This document shows positions 45,061 to 53,741 of a DNA stretch of 64,000 nucleotides, one piece after another (positions within the stretch are counted from its first letter, which is position 1; the number at the start of each line of letters is the position of its first letter). A program made the translations under genes and the position numbers. Source of the DNA: Streptomyces chattanoogensis. Lineage in GTDB: Bacteria; Actinomycetota; Actinomycetes; Streptomycetales; Streptomycetaceae. The notes beneath the pieces were generated by a model. That model was not told where the DNA came from, searched no databases, and worked only from the letters and a program-made list of their open reading frames with translations. The stretch is from assembly GCF_001294335.1 (NCBI RefSeq), contig NZ_LGKG01000143.1, positions 35,983-99,982 on the forward strand, given 5' to 3'.

Positions 45061-46296
45061 GTGCCCGTGAACCTCCACGCGCCGCAGGCGCCGGACATCC
45101 TGTCGCCGGAATTCGCCGCAGACCCGTATTCCGCCTATCGCGTGCTGCGCGACGACTTTCCGCTGCTGCACCACGAGCCCACCCAGAGCTACATCATCTC
45201 GCGGTACGAAGACGTCGAACGGGCTTTCAAGGACCCGGTGTTCACGACGGACAACTACGACTGGCAGCTGGAGCCGGTGCACGGCCGGACCATTCTGCAG
45301 ATGAGCGGGCGCGAGCACGCGGTGCGCCGGGCGCTGGTCGCGCCGGCCTTCCGCGGCAACACCCTGGAGCAGTCGTTCCTTCTGGTGATCGAGCGCAACG
45401 CCCGTCACCTCATCGATGCGTTCCGGGAGGCGGGGAGCGTCGACCTGGTGGCGGAGTTCGCGACGCGCTTCCCGGTCGGTGTCATCGTCGACATGCTGGG
45501 GCTCGACCGGGCCGATCACGAGCGTTTTCACCGCTGGTACACGGCGATCGTCGGTTTCCTCGGCAATCTCGCCCAGGATCCGGACGTGGCCGAGGCCGGA
45601 CTCCGGACGCGGGACGAATTCGCCGCGTATCTGCTGCCCGTCATCCGCGAGCGCCGCGACAATCTCGGTGACGATCTGCTGTCCACCCTCTGTGCCGCGG
45701 AGATCGACGGAACGCGGATGAGCGACGAGGACATCAAGGCGTTCTGCAGCCTGCTGCTGACGGCCGGCGGGGAGACCACCGACAAGGCGATATCCAGTCT
45801 GATGCACAACCTGCTGCGGCACCCCGAGCAGCTGGCCGCGGTGCGAGCCGACCACTCGCTGATCGCGCCGGCGTTCGCGGAGACGCTGCGCTACACCCCG
45901 CCGGTGCACATGATCATGCGGCAGGTCGCGGAGGACGTCGCCATCGGCGGCGGCGAGATTCCCCAGGGTTCCACCGTCACCTGCCTGATCGGCTCGGCCG
46001 GGCGCGATGAGCGGCGCTACGCCGACCCGGACACCTTCGACATCCACCGCGCGGACCTGTCCGCCACCACCGCCTTCTCGGCCGCCGCGGACCATCTCTC
46101 GTTCGCCCTCGGCCGGCATTTCTGTGTCGGCGCGCTGCTGGCGAAGGCGGAGGTCGAGGTGGGAGTGGCCCAGCTGCTGGAGGCGCTTCCGGACGTGGCA
46201 CTGGCGCCGGGGGCGGAGCCGCGGGAGCAGGGGGTGTTCACACGGGGGCTGGATGAGCTGCCGGTGCGGTTCACGCCGGCGGGTGCGGGAGGGTAA
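45061..46296 (+). CDS. Cytochrome P450
   Basis: A 411-residue P450 with full signatures: I-helix AGGETTD, K-helix ExxR in ETLRY, and the heme-binding loop FALGRHFCVG with axial Cys. Soluble class I type needing ferredoxin and reductase, not encoded nearby. Start is GTG 45061 or GTG 45067 (GAGGAG at 45051-45056 favours the second). It is convergent to the conservon P450, with three parS sites in the gap. Substrate unknown. Confidence 0.88.
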   Translation: MPVNLHAPQAPDILSPEFAADPYSAYRVLRDDFPLLHHEPTQSYIISRYEDVERAFKDPVFTTDNYDWQLEPVHGRTILQMSGREHAVRRALVAPAFRGNTLEQSFLLVIERNARHLIDAFREAGSVDLVAEFATRFPVGVIVDMLGLDRADHERFHRWYTAIVGFLGNLAQDPDVAEAGLRTRDEFAAYLLPVIRERRDNLGDDLLSTLCAAEIDGTRMSDEDIKAFCSLLLTAGGETTDKAISSLMHNLLRHPEQLAAVRADHSLIAPAFAETLRYTPPVHMIMRQVAEDVAIGGGEIPQGSTVTCLIGSAGRDERRYADPDTFDIHRADLSATTAFSAAADHLSFALGRHFCVGALLAKAEVEVGVAQLLEALPDVALAPGAEPREQGVFTRGLDELPVRFTPAGAGG

Positions 46297-46314
46297 CTGG
46301 CGTTCCAGGAACGG

Positions 46315-46330
46315 TGTTTCACGTGAAACA
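46315..46330. other. parS: parS site 10
   Basis: Perfect 16-bp TGTTTCACGTGAAACA, 19 bp past the P450 stop. First of three sites spaced 29 bp apart. Confidence 0.92.
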
Positions 46331-46343
46331 CGGGCAGGGGCGA

Positions 46344-46359
46344 TGTTTCACGTGAAACG
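46344..46359. other. parS: parS site 11
   Basis: Perfect 14-bp core at 46345-46358, outer bases T and G. It lies 29 bp from sites 10 and 12. Confidence 0.87.
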
Positions 46360-46372
46360 GGATCAGGGCCGG

Positions 46373-46388
46373 TGTTTCATGTGAAACA
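46373..46388. other. parS: parS site 12 (variant)
   Basis: Variant core: the central CACGTG is CATGTG, one substitution. Flanking arms GGGCCGG and CCGGCCC give a 30-bp near-palindrome (46366-46395), which also resembles a terminator for the P450 genes on either side. ParB affinity may be lower. Confidence 0.65.
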
Positions 46389-46400
46389 CCGGCCCGCATG

Positions 46401-47696
46401 TCATCCGTACACCGCGCCCGGTGCCCCCATCGCCGGAATCGGCGTGTACGCGGGAGTGAACTCGACCGGCAGGCCGACCAGTCCGCGCATCCACACCGAC
46501 GCATGCCAGACCAGATCCTCGGCCGGAACCGCCAGCACCACATCCGGCAGCCGGTCGAGCAGCACCTCCACCGCCGCTTTGGCGATCACCTCGGCGATCT
46601 CGGGAGCGGGGTAGGGGCAGGCGTGTTCGCCGTGGCTGAAGGACATATGGGCCTGGTTGCCGTCGGAGCCCGCCTCGCCGGTGTCGGGGCGTACCTGGGG
46701 GTCGGTGTTGGCGGCGGCCAGCCCCAGGATCAGCAGATCTCCGGTACGGATCCGGCGGCCGCCGAGTTGGGTGTCGCGCACCGCCCAGCGGCCGATGAAG
46801 TTCTGCGTCGGGGTGTCGTGCCAGAGCACCTCGTTGAGGGCCTGGCCGACGCTGCGGCGTCCGCCGGAGAGGCTGACCGCGAAGCGGTCGTCGGTCAGCA
46901 TCAGCCGCAGGGTGTTGCCGATCCAGTTGGCGGTCGGCTGCTGGGCGGCGGCCATCACCACCAGCAGGTCGGTGATGACCTCCTCCCCGGTCAGGCCCGC
47001 CCGATGGGCCAGCAGCCGGGACGGCACATCGGCGCCCGGCCGTGCCTGCTTGGCCTTGACCAGCCGCTGTATGCGCGCGGCGACCCGCTGATGCGCGGCG
47101 ATCGCACCCTCGTCCTCGTTCAGCGAGGCGGCGATGTCGGCGGCCAGCTCGGGGACCTCGGTGTGCGGGAAGCCGAACAGCTCGGCGATGACCAGCAGCG
47201 GCAGCCGGGCCGCGTAGTGGACCATCAGATCCGTCTCGCCGGAACCGGCGAACGCGTCGATCAGCCCGTCCGCCAGCCGTTCGCAGATCTGCTGCAGTTC
47301 GAACTGGTCGATCGCGGTGAGCGCATCGCTGATCGCCCCGGCCCGGCGGCGGTGCTCCGGGCCCTCGGCGAACATCACCGACGGCTGGTACCCGACGAAG
47401 GGCAGCAGCGGCCAGCCCTTGGGGATGGTGTCCCAGGCGTGCCAGCGCCGCGAGTCGCGGGCGAACAGCTCCGGGTTGCTGGTGACCTGGTGCAGTTCGC
47501 GGTAGCCCAGGACGAACCAGCCGGGGATGTCGCCGTCGAGGAGGACCGGCGCGACCGTCCCGTGCTGTGTGCGCATCTCGCGGTAGAGCCGGGCCGGGTC
47601 GCTGAGGCCGGCGCCGTAGAGCCGTACGGCGTCCGTGGCGGCCGTACCGGCCCGCACCGGGCAGCCGCCGGCCGGAGGGTGCTGCTGCTCGGTCAC
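46401..47696 (-). CDS. Conservon cytochrome P450, CYP157-like, lacking ExxR
   Basis: A 431-residue P450 and last gene of the conservon operon. Heme loop SFSHGEHACPYPAPEIA supplies the axial Cys. The K-helix position reads ALNEVLWHDTP: ExxW instead of ExxR, the hallmark of the CYP157 family, which lacks the otherwise invariant Arg. The I-helix segment MAAAQQPTANW is also atypical. GTG 47696 overlaps the GTPase gene stop by four bases. P450s accompany several conservons, where their role is not settled. Confidence 0.85.
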   Translation of the reverse strand: MTEQQHPPAGGCPVRAGTAATDAVRLYGAGLSDPARLYREMRTQHGTVAPVLLDGDIPGWFVLGYRELHQVTSNPELFARDSRRWHAWDTIPKGWPLLPFVGYQPSVMFAEGPEHRRRAGAISDALTAIDQFELQQICERLADGLIDAFAGSGETDLMVHYAARLPLLVIAELFGFPHTEVPELAADIAASLNEDEGAIAAHQRVAARIQRLVKAKQARPGADVPSRLLAHRAGLTGEEVITDLLVVMAAAQQPTANWIGNTLRLMLTDDRFAVSLSGGRRSVGQALNEVLWHDTPTQNFIGRWAVRDTQLGGRRIRTGDLLILGLAAANTDPQVRPDTGEAGSDGNQAHMSFSHGEHACPYPAPEIAEVIAKAAVEVLLDRLPDVVLAVPAEDLVWHASVWMRGLVGLPVEFTPAYTPIPAMGAPGAVYG

Positions 47697-48412
47697 GGTG
47701 CGCTCTCCGCGGTCTCCTGGGCGGATACGGGCTCCTGGAAGGACACGGGCTCCTGCGTGGATCCGGCCGCTTGCGTGGACAGGGCGTAGAGGTGATCGAC
47801 CAGGGCGATCAGCACGGCCTTGCTGGACTCGCGCTCGCGCGCGTCGCACGAGATCAGCGGTACCTCGGGGGAGAGGTCGAGCGCATCGCGGATCTGCTCC
47901 AGGGTGTGGGGCTCCCCGCCGAAGTCGTTGTGCGCGACGATGAACGGCATCCCGTGCGCCTCGAGCCGGTCGATGGCGTACCAGGAGTCGTCCAGCCGGC
48001 GGGTGTCGACCAGGACGACCGCGCCCAGCGTGCCGGAGAACAGACGGTCCCACAGGAACCAGAAGCGTTCCTGGCCGGGTGCGCCGAACAGATACAGCAC
48101 GGCGCTGTCGTTGATGCTGATCCGGCCGAAGTCGAAGGCGACGGTGGTGGTCGACTTGCCCTCGACGCCCGTCGGGTCGTCGACGCCGACGCCCGCCCGC
48201 GTCATCGTCTCCTCGGTGTTCAGCGGCCGGATCTCGCTCACCGAGCGGACCATGGTGGTCTTGCCGACGCCGAAGCCGCCGACGATGACGATCTTCAGGC
48301 CGTTGTCGGCGGTGGCGCTCAGCGGAATGCGGTCGGCGTCGGTGCCGGCCGCGGTCCCAGAGGCCGGGGCAGTGGCGTTCCCGGCGGCGTTCTCAGAGGC
48401 GGTGGAGTGCAT
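47693..48412 (-). CDS. cvnD: Conservon GTP-binding protein CvnD
   Basis: A 239-residue small GTPase-like protein of the conservon family: G1 GGFGVGKTT at about 45-53, switch-region FGAPGQERFWFLWDR, and NDFGG near 160 as the guanine-specificity position. A repetitive C-terminal tail (QEPVSFQEPVSAQE) follows. CvnD works with CvnB (roadblock) at the membrane with CvnA. It overlaps the cvnC end by 20 bp. Confidence 0.9.
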   Translation of the reverse strand: MHSTASENAAGNATAPASGTAAGTDADRIPLSATADNGLKIVIVGGFGVGKTTMVRSVSEIRPLNTEETMTRAGVGVDDPTGVEGKSTTTVAFDFGRISINDSAVLYLFGAPGQERFWFLWDRLFSGTLGAVVLVDTRRLDDSWYAIDRLEAHGMPFIVAHNDFGGEPHTLEQIRDALDLSPEVPLISCDARERESSKAVLIALVDHLYALSTQAAGSTQEPVSFQEPVSAQETAESAP

Positions 48413-48749
48413 CGAGCACCTCCTTCAGCAGGTCGGCGGCGGGGAGTTGGGCGGTTGCGGGGGTGCGCGGATGGCGGGCGGTGACCTGGCCGCGGTCGAG
48501 CAGATCGGACAGCAGGATCCGGACCACGCTGACCGGCATCCGCAGCTCCGCCGCCACCTCCACGACGGCCAGCGGGCGACGGCACATGGTCAGGATCCGG
48601 GCATGCTCGGACTGCATGCCCGGGGTCGGGTCGCATTCGCTGACGATGAGGGTCACCAGGTCGAGCGTCCGGTCGTCGGCGGACCGGCTGCGGCCGCCGG
48701 TCACGGTGTAGAGCCGGTCCGGATCATCGTCAGGACCGAGCCGTTTCAT
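48393..48749 (-). CDS. cvnC: Conservon DUF742 protein CvnC
   Basis: A 118-residue DUF742 protein: DRLYTVTGGRSRS near the start and a winged-helix-like ending (RRPLAVVEVAAELRMPVSVVRILLSDLLDRG). Position and fold match CvnC of streptomycete conservons. ATG 48749 overlaps the cvnB stop (ATGA). Its stop lies within the start of cvnD. Confidence 0.9.
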   Translation of the reverse strand: MKRLGPDDDPDRLYTVTGGRSRSADDRTLDLVTLIVSECDPTPGMQSEHARILTMCRRPLAVVEVAAELRMPVSVVRILLSDLLDRGQVTARHPRTPATAQLPAADLLKEVLDALHRL

Positions 48750-49159
48750 GCGGGTTGACCGCCCTCGCCGCGCGGGGCGGCCTGCAGATACTCGCCGATC
48801 TGCTCCACCAGCTCGTTCATGTTGAAGCCGATCAGGCCGACGTCGGCGTCCTCGACGGCGATCAGCGCCAGATGGGCCCCGTTCCCGGCTTCCACGATGA
48901 ACAGCAGACCGCCGTGGAACTCCGTCATCGCCTGCCGCACGCCGCCCGTACCGTCCCCGAACTCCACGGACGCGCCGTGCGACAGGCTCTGGATCCCGGA
49001 GGCGATGGCGGCCAGCTGATCGGCCTGATCGACGGTCAGTTCCTTGGAGTGGCAGAGCTTGAGCCCGTCCCGGGAGAGGACCAGCGCATGCCGGGCACCC
49101 GGGGTCTTCTGGAGCAGGTTCTCCAGCATCCAGTCGAGGCTGCGGTCGGTGGTGTTCAT
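48746..49159 (-). CDS. cvnB: Conservon roadblock/LC7 protein CvnB
   Basis: A 137-residue roadblock/LC7 protein with DWMLENLLQKTPGARHALVLSRDGLKLCHS and LLFIVEAGNGAHLALIAVEDADVGLIGFNMNELVEQ. Roadblock proteins act as regulators of the partner GTPase. ATG 49159 overlaps the cvnA stop by four bases. Confidence 0.92.
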   Translation of the reverse strand: MNTTDRSLDWMLENLLQKTPGARHALVLSRDGLKLCHSKELTVDQADQLAAIASGIQSLSHGASVEFGDGTGGVRQAMTEFHGGLLFIVEAGNGAHLALIAVEDADVGLIGFNMNELVEQIGEYLQAAPRGEGGQPA

Positions 49160-50832
49160 CGGGTCTCGTCCTCCGGACGTGCTGGAGAGGGTGCGGGGGG
49201 TGACGCGGGTGGGCCGTCGGTACGGGTGTCCGGGGCGGCGTCGGTACGGGTGCCGTCGGCGGCGTCCGTGGCGGGTGTGCCCTGGACGGCCTTGCGGAAG
49301 GCGCGGAACCGTGCCGCCGACTCCTCACGGGAGCGGGTGGGCCGCGCGGTCTCGCCGCCAACGGCTGCCCGGCCGTGTGCCGGACCCGTACCCATGGGGG
49401 CGGCGGCCAGGGTCTGGCCACGGCGGCGCTTGGGGAGGCCGCTTTCGCCGAACTCGGTGGGCGGGGCGGGCCGGTCCTGGGAGGCGGGTTCGGGCTGAGC
49501 GGCCGGCTCGGGCTCGGGCTCCCGCGCGGCCGGTGCCTTGGACGCGCCGGACGGCGAGGTGCGCCTGGGCAGGGGAGCCGGGGCGTCGGACCGGGGCGTG
49601 GCCTCGGGCTCGGCCGCGGGCCGGGCCTCCGCCCGGGGCTGCGGCTCGGCGTCCGGGGCCTGCCGGGGAGCCGGGACCGAGGGCCGCGGAGCCGTCACGA
49701 CGGTGTCGGCGATCGGCGGCTGCTCCGCCCGCTGGGCCGGCGGCCGAGGCTGCGTCACCAACTGCTGCGGAATCAGCACCACCACACCCGTGCCGCCCCG
49801 CGCCGACGGCCTGAAGGACACATTCAGCCCGTGCTTACGCGCCAGACAGCCCACCACCGCGAGCCCCAGCCGCGTGCCGGACAGCGACATCAGATCCAGT
49901 GTGGCCGCGGACACCGACTGCTGGGCGCGCTGCAGCGCGGCCTCGCTCATCACCAGTCCGCTGTCCTCGACGCTGACCACGACCCCGGCCTGCGCCTCCT
50001 CCACGTACACATGCACGGGCGACAGCGGCGGCGAGAACGACGTGGCGTTGTCCATGATCTCGGCCAGTGCATGCATGATGCCCTCGGCCGCATGCCCGGC
50101 GATCGCGGCCTCGCTGCTGTTGTGCAGCTGGATACGGCGGTAGGCGCTGATCCGCCCCATCGCACCGCGCAGAATGCTCTCCATCGCGATCGGCTTGTTC
50201 CAGCGACGCCCGGAACGGGCCCCGGTCAGTACGGCGATGCTGTCCGCCAGCCGTCCCGCCTGTGCCGTCGTATGGTCCAGCTTCATCAGATCGCCGAGCA
50301 CTTCCTCGCCGTGCCGGTCCTCCATCTCCCGCAGGTCCGCGAGCATTCCGGTGGCGAGCGCCTGTACGCGGCCGGCCGCGTTGGCGCACGCGGACATCGC
50401 CGCGGCCCGCATCCGCTCACCGCGCCCGACCTCCTCGGCCAGCGTCCGCATGATCCGCTGATGCGCTCCGGCCGTGGGGGTGGCCGTACGGCTGAGCGCG
50501 GTGTCGACCGAGGCTCCGTCCCGCAGCTGCACGACCAGCGCGGGGAGCGTCTCATCGGCCAGCCGCTCGGCCTCGGCCTTGATGTCCCCGATCCGCGACC
50601 GGTAGTGGCGTGCGAGCCGTGCCTGGAACACCGCGGTGGCCACGGCGGCGCCGAGCAGCACCGCACCGGCTCCGCCGGCGCAGGCGAGCTCCATCCGTAC
50701 GGACCGCGGCGCGAGCACCACCGCCCACGCGCACAGTCCACCGGTCACCACGAGAGTGGCCGCCAGGGCGCGCAGCGCCGCTCCCAGCGGCGGGCGCTCT
50801 GCCTGACGGCGGGAGGGTATCCGTGCTGACAT
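49156..50832 (-). CDS. cvnA: Conservon sensor histidine kinase-like protein CvnA
   Basis: A 558-residue membrane protein: two membrane helices near the N-terminus (about 23-45 and 51-72), a cytoplasmic helical part, and a kinase-type ATPase domain (about 225-365; N-box ALAEIMDNATSFS, G-box SGTRLGLAVVGCLARKHGL), then a 170-residue Pro/Ala/Glu-rich disordered tail. ATG 50832 is used, TTG 50835 is the only alternative. It heads the operon cvnA-B-C-D-P450, each gene overlapping the next. Confidence 0.9.
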   Translation of the reverse strand: MSARIPSRRQAERPPLGAALRALAATLVVTGGLCAWAVVLAPRSVRMELACAGGAGAVLLGAAVATAVFQARLARHYRSRIGDIKAEAERLADETLPALVVQLRDGASVDTALSRTATPTAGAHQRIMRTLAEEVGRGERMRAAAMSACANAAGRVQALATGMLADLREMEDRHGEEVLGDLMKLDHTTAQAGRLADSIAVLTGARSGRRWNKPIAMESILRGAMGRISAYRRIQLHNSSEAAIAGHAAEGIMHALAEIMDNATSFSPPLSPVHVYVEEAQAGVVVSVEDSGLVMSEAALQRAQQSVSAATLDLMSLSGTRLGLAVVGCLARKHGLNVSFRPSARGGTGVVVLIPQQLVTQPRPPAQRAEQPPIADTVVTAPRPSVPAPRQAPDAEPQPRAEARPAAEPEATPRSDAPAPLPRRTSPSGASKAPAAREPEPEPAAQPEPASQDRPAPPTEFGESGLPKRRRGQTLAAAPMGTGPAHGRAAVGGETARPTRSREESAARFRAFRKAVQGTPATDAADGTRTDAAPDTRTDGPPASPPAPSPARPEDETR

Positions 50833-51125
50833 CAAACAGGTCCTCGTGAGCGACGGCGGCGGGCGGTGCGGGGTCGTGCATTGTGTCGGGACGACCGGCG
50901 GGAGCGAAACCCCTGAGGGGGTCGGCGCAGGTATCCGCAGGTGTCGGTGGGGCTCCGGGACGGCTGTGGGTACGTCTGTGGGTACGGCGAAGGAATGATC
51001 GAAGATCGTCCAGGCACTTTAGCCGGTCGCCGGAATCCGGCAACTTCCGTATCAGCCTCCGGCGTTGGCTCCCCATTCGCGCAGGTCATCCCGGCTTCGC
51101 CGATATCCGCCGCCTTCTGGATGCC

Positions 51126-51169
51126 GAGTGTGAGCCAGGTGTGAAACGGGTGTGATCCGGGTGTGAAAC
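51126..51169. repeat. Four 11-bp tandem direct repeats
   Basis: Units GAGTGTGAGCC, AGGTGTGAAAC, GGGTGTGATCC, GGGTGTGAAAC at 51126, 51137, 51148 and 51159. They end 4 bp past the tsaD stop and lie about 300 bp upstream of cvnA (minus strand). The 11-bp period equals that of known SARP operators. The rest of the 341-bp gap (50833-51173) shows nothing recognisable apart from the cvnA promoter region. Confidence 0.6.
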
Positions 51170-51173
51170 GGCG

Positions 51174-52235
51174 TCAGGGGGTGGCGGCCACCGGGTGCAG
51201 CGCCGCATACGCAAGCGGCGCCGACGGGTCGACCGACACGTCCAGCGGTGCGGGAGCGGCCCCGGCCCGTACCAGCAGATCGCCGACCGCCGCGATCATC
51301 GCCCCGTTGTCCGTGCACAGCCGCAGCGGAGGCACCCGCAGGCTGATCCCGGCCGTCGCGCAGCGCTCCTCGGCGAGCGACCGCACCCGCGAATTGGCGG
51401 CTACCCCGCCGACCACGACGAGGGTGCCGACGCCGTGCTCGGTACAGGCGGCCACCGCCTTGCGCGTGAGGACATCCGCCACCGCCTCCTGGAACGAGGC
51501 CGCACCGTCGGCGAGCGGGAGGGGGTGGCCCGCGGCACGGTGACGCTCCGTCCACCGGGCCGCCGCCGTCTTCAGGCCCGAGAAGGAGAAGGTGAAACGG
51601 TTGCCGGGCGGTCCCGTGGTCAGCGGGCGGGGAAAGGGGACAGCGCGCGGATCCCCCTCGCGCGCTGTCCGGTCAATGGCCGGGCCGCCGGGGTACGGCA
51701 GCCCGAAGACCCGGGCGGCCTTGTCGAAGCACTCGCCGGCGGCATCGTCGAGGGTGTCGCCGAGGTGCACGATCGGGTCGCGCGCCAGGTCACGTACGAG
51801 GAGGAGGGAGGTGTGGCCGCCGGAGACGATGAGGACGACGGACGGGTCGGGGAGCGGGCCGTGCTCGAGAGTGTCGGCCGCGACATGCCCCGCCAGGTGG
51901 TGCACCCCGTACAGCGGCACCCCCAGCGCATACGCCAGCCCCTTGGCCCCTGCCAGCCCCACCTGGAGCGCCCCGGACAGCCCCGGCCCCGTCGTCACCG
52001 CCACCGCCCCGATGTCCCCGGCCCGCAACCCCGCATCGGCCAGTGCCTCGCGGACGACCGGGGTGAGGGCGTGCACATGGGCCCGTGCCGCGATCTCCGG
52101 GACCACACCGCCGAACCGGGCGTGCTCGTCCATGCTCGACGCCAGCGCGTGGCCGAGCAGCCGGCCGTCGCGCACCAGCCCCGCCCCCGTCTCGTCGCAG
52201 GACGTTTCGATCCCCAGCACCACTGGCGAGCCCAA
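51174..52235 (-). CDS. tsaD: tRNA threonylcarbamoyladenosine synthase subunit TsaD
   Basis: A 353-residue TsaD/Kae1/Gcp protein. It transfers the threonylcarbamoyl group to A37 of ANN-decoding tRNAs, working with TsaB and TsaE. Visible: [11 protein letters not shown] near the start, [10 protein letters not shown], iron-binding HHLAGH, and [13 protein letters not shown]. The open frame begins far upstream, but TTG 52235 follows GGGGAGGG at proper distance and agrees with the usual N-terminus. A TATACT -10-like box on the minus strand lies at 52303-52308. Confidence 0.92.
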   Translation of the reverse strand: MGSPVVLGIETSCDETGAGLVRDGRLLGHALASSMDEHARFGGVVPEIAARAHVHALTPVVREALADAGLRAGDIGAVAVTTGPGLSGALQVGLAGAKGLAYALGVPLYGVHHLAGHVAADTLEHGPLPDPSVVLIVSGGHTSLLLVRDLARDPIVHLGDTLDDAAGECFDKAARVFGLPYPGGPAIDRTAREGDPRAVPFPRPLTTGPPGNRFTFSFSGLKTAAARWTERHRAAGHPLPLADGAASFQEAVADVLTRKAVAACTEHGVGTLVVVGGVAANSRVRSLAEERCATAGISLRVPPLRLCTDNGAMIAAVGDLLVRAGAAPAPLDVSVDPSAPLAYAALHPVAATP

Positions 52236-52296
52236 CGAGCCCTCCCCTTCCTTCCTTTGGGTCCTTCCCTCCCGGCTTATTCCATCTATGCCGTAA

Positions 52297-52313
52297 TTGC
52301 AAAGTATATGCAA
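52297..52313 (-). promoter_or_regulatory. Likely tsaD promoter element
   Basis: Inverted repeat TTGCA-N7-TGCAA with a minus-strand TATACT -10 box in its centre (52303-52308), about 65 bp upstream of the TTG start of tsaD. It is AT-rich in a GC-rich background. Confidence 0.45.
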
Positions 52314-52447
52314 CAAGGTGAACGGCACAGGATGCGGCAAGGGGATGGGGGCGCCCGGGCGCCCGGGGCTCGCCCCCGGGGCCGGCTCGTACCCACCGGT
52401 CAGTAGAGTTCGGCTCCCACCCCCGTCCCGAACCCGAGGTACCGGCA

Positions 52448-53695
52448 GTGACCCCCGCACCACCCCTCTCCGTAGTCGGCATCGGGGCCGACGGCTGGGA
52501 CGGTCTGCCGGCCGCCTCCCAGCGGGTCCTGCGCGCGGCCGAGGTGCTGATCGGCGGGGCGCGGCAGCTGGCGTTGCTGCCCGCCGAGTGTGCGGGGGAG
52601 CGGGTGCCGTGGCCGTCGCCGCTGCGGCCGGCCGTTCCCGGGCTGCTCGCCGCGCACGCCGGACGCCGTATCGCCGTACTGGCCAGCGGCGACCCGATGT
52701 TCTACGGGATCGGGCGGACGCTGGGCGAGGTGACGGGGGCTCCCCTCGAGGTCCTGCCGCATCCGTCCTCCGTCTCGTACGCCTGCGCGCGGCTCGGCTG
52801 GCCGGTGGAGGAGGCCGAGGTCGTCACGCTGGTCGGGCGGCCCGCCGAGAATCTGGCCGGTGCGCTGTACGACGGGCGGCGGCTGCTGGTGCTGTCCGCG
52901 GGCGCCGGCACCCCGTCCCAGGTCGCCGGCCTGCTGCGCGACCACGGCTTCGGCCCGACCCGTATGCGGATCCTCGAACAGCTCGGCGGCGACCGCGAAC
53001 GGGTCGCCGAGGGCACGGCCGCCACCTGGGACCGGATGCCCGAGGCCGACCCCCTCCACGTCATTGCGCTCGACTGCGTCCGCGAACCCGGCGCCCGCCG
53101 GCTCGCCCTCGTCCCCGGCCTCCCCGACGACGCCTACGAGCACGACGGCCAGCTGACCAAACGCCATGTCCGCGCCGCCACCCTCGCCGCGCTCGGCCCC
53201 GCGCCCGGCGAACTCCTCTGGGATGTCGGCGGCGGCTCCGGCTCCATCGCCATCGAGTGGCTGCGCGCACACCGCAGCTGTCGCGCCGTCAGCGTCGAGC
53301 GCGATGCCGTACGGGCCGAGCGGATCGGCCGTAACGCGCACTCGCTGGGCGTACCGGGGCTGCGCGTCGTCACCGGGCCCGCGCCGGACGCACTGGAGGG
53401 GCTGCCGACGCCGGACGCGGTGTTCATCGGCGGCGGACTGACAGCCCCCGGGCTGCTGGACGCCTGCTGGGCGGCGCTGCCGCCGGGCGGCCGGATCGTC
53501 GCCAACACCGTGACGCTCGAGTCCGAGGCCCTGCTCGCCGACCGGTACCGTCGCCACGGCGGCGAACTCGTCCGCCTCGCCGTCGCCCACGCCGTCCCGG
53601 TCGGCGGCTTCACGGGCTGGCGGCAGGCGATGCCGGTGACCCAGTGGGCGGCCGTCAAACCGGCCGGTAGCGAGGCGGGGCGTTGTTTCACGTGA
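52448..53695 (+). CDS. cobL: Precorrin-6Y C5,15-methyltransferase (decarboxylating), CbiE-CbiT fusion
   Basis: A 415-residue two-domain cobalamin enzyme. The N-terminal half is a tetrapyrrole methyltransferase ([26 protein letters not shown]), corresponding to CbiE; the C-terminal half is a Rossmann methyltransferase ([16 protein letters not shown]), corresponding to CbiT. It methylates C5 and C15 and decarboxylates the acetate chain at C12. GTG 52448 is the start. Its stop codon (53693-53695) lies inside parS site 13. cobM follows after 46 bp. Confidence 0.92.
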   Translation: MTPAPPLSVVGIGADGWDGLPAASQRVLRAAEVLIGGARQLALLPAECAGERVPWPSPLRPAVPGLLAAHAGRRIAVLASGDPMFYGIGRTLGEVTGAPLEVLPHPSSVSYACARLGWPVEEAEVVTLVGRPAENLAGALYDGRRLLVLSAGAGTPSQVAGLLRDHGFGPTRMRILEQLGGDRERVAEGTAATWDRMPEADPLHVIALDCVREPGARRLALVPGLPDDAYEHDGQLTKRHVRAATLAALGPAPGELLWDVGGGSGSIAIEWLRAHRSCRAVSVERDAVRAERIGRNAHSLGVPGLRVVTGPAPDALEGLPTPDAVFIGGGLTAPGLLDACWAALPPGGRIVANTVTLESEALLADRYRRHGGELVRLAVAHAVPVGGFTGWRQAMPVTQWAAVKPAGSEAGRCFT

Positions 53696-53699
53696 AACG
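53684..53699. other. parS: parS site 13
   Basis: Perfect 14-bp core at 53685-53698, outer bases T and G. It overlaps the last codons and stop of cobL, so the ParB site encodes the protein's C-terminal residues CFT and the stop. Confidence 0.87.
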
Positions 53700-53741
53700 A
53701 CGCCGCACACCATCCGCAGAGCATCTGGAGAACGAGGAACG

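Noticed and set aside
3135..53699. GTTTCACGTGAAAC as operators of a transcription factor (E-box-like CACGTG)
   Set aside because: Sites avoid divergent promoter gaps and sit mainly at gene ends, and the sequence equals the streptomycete ParB site.
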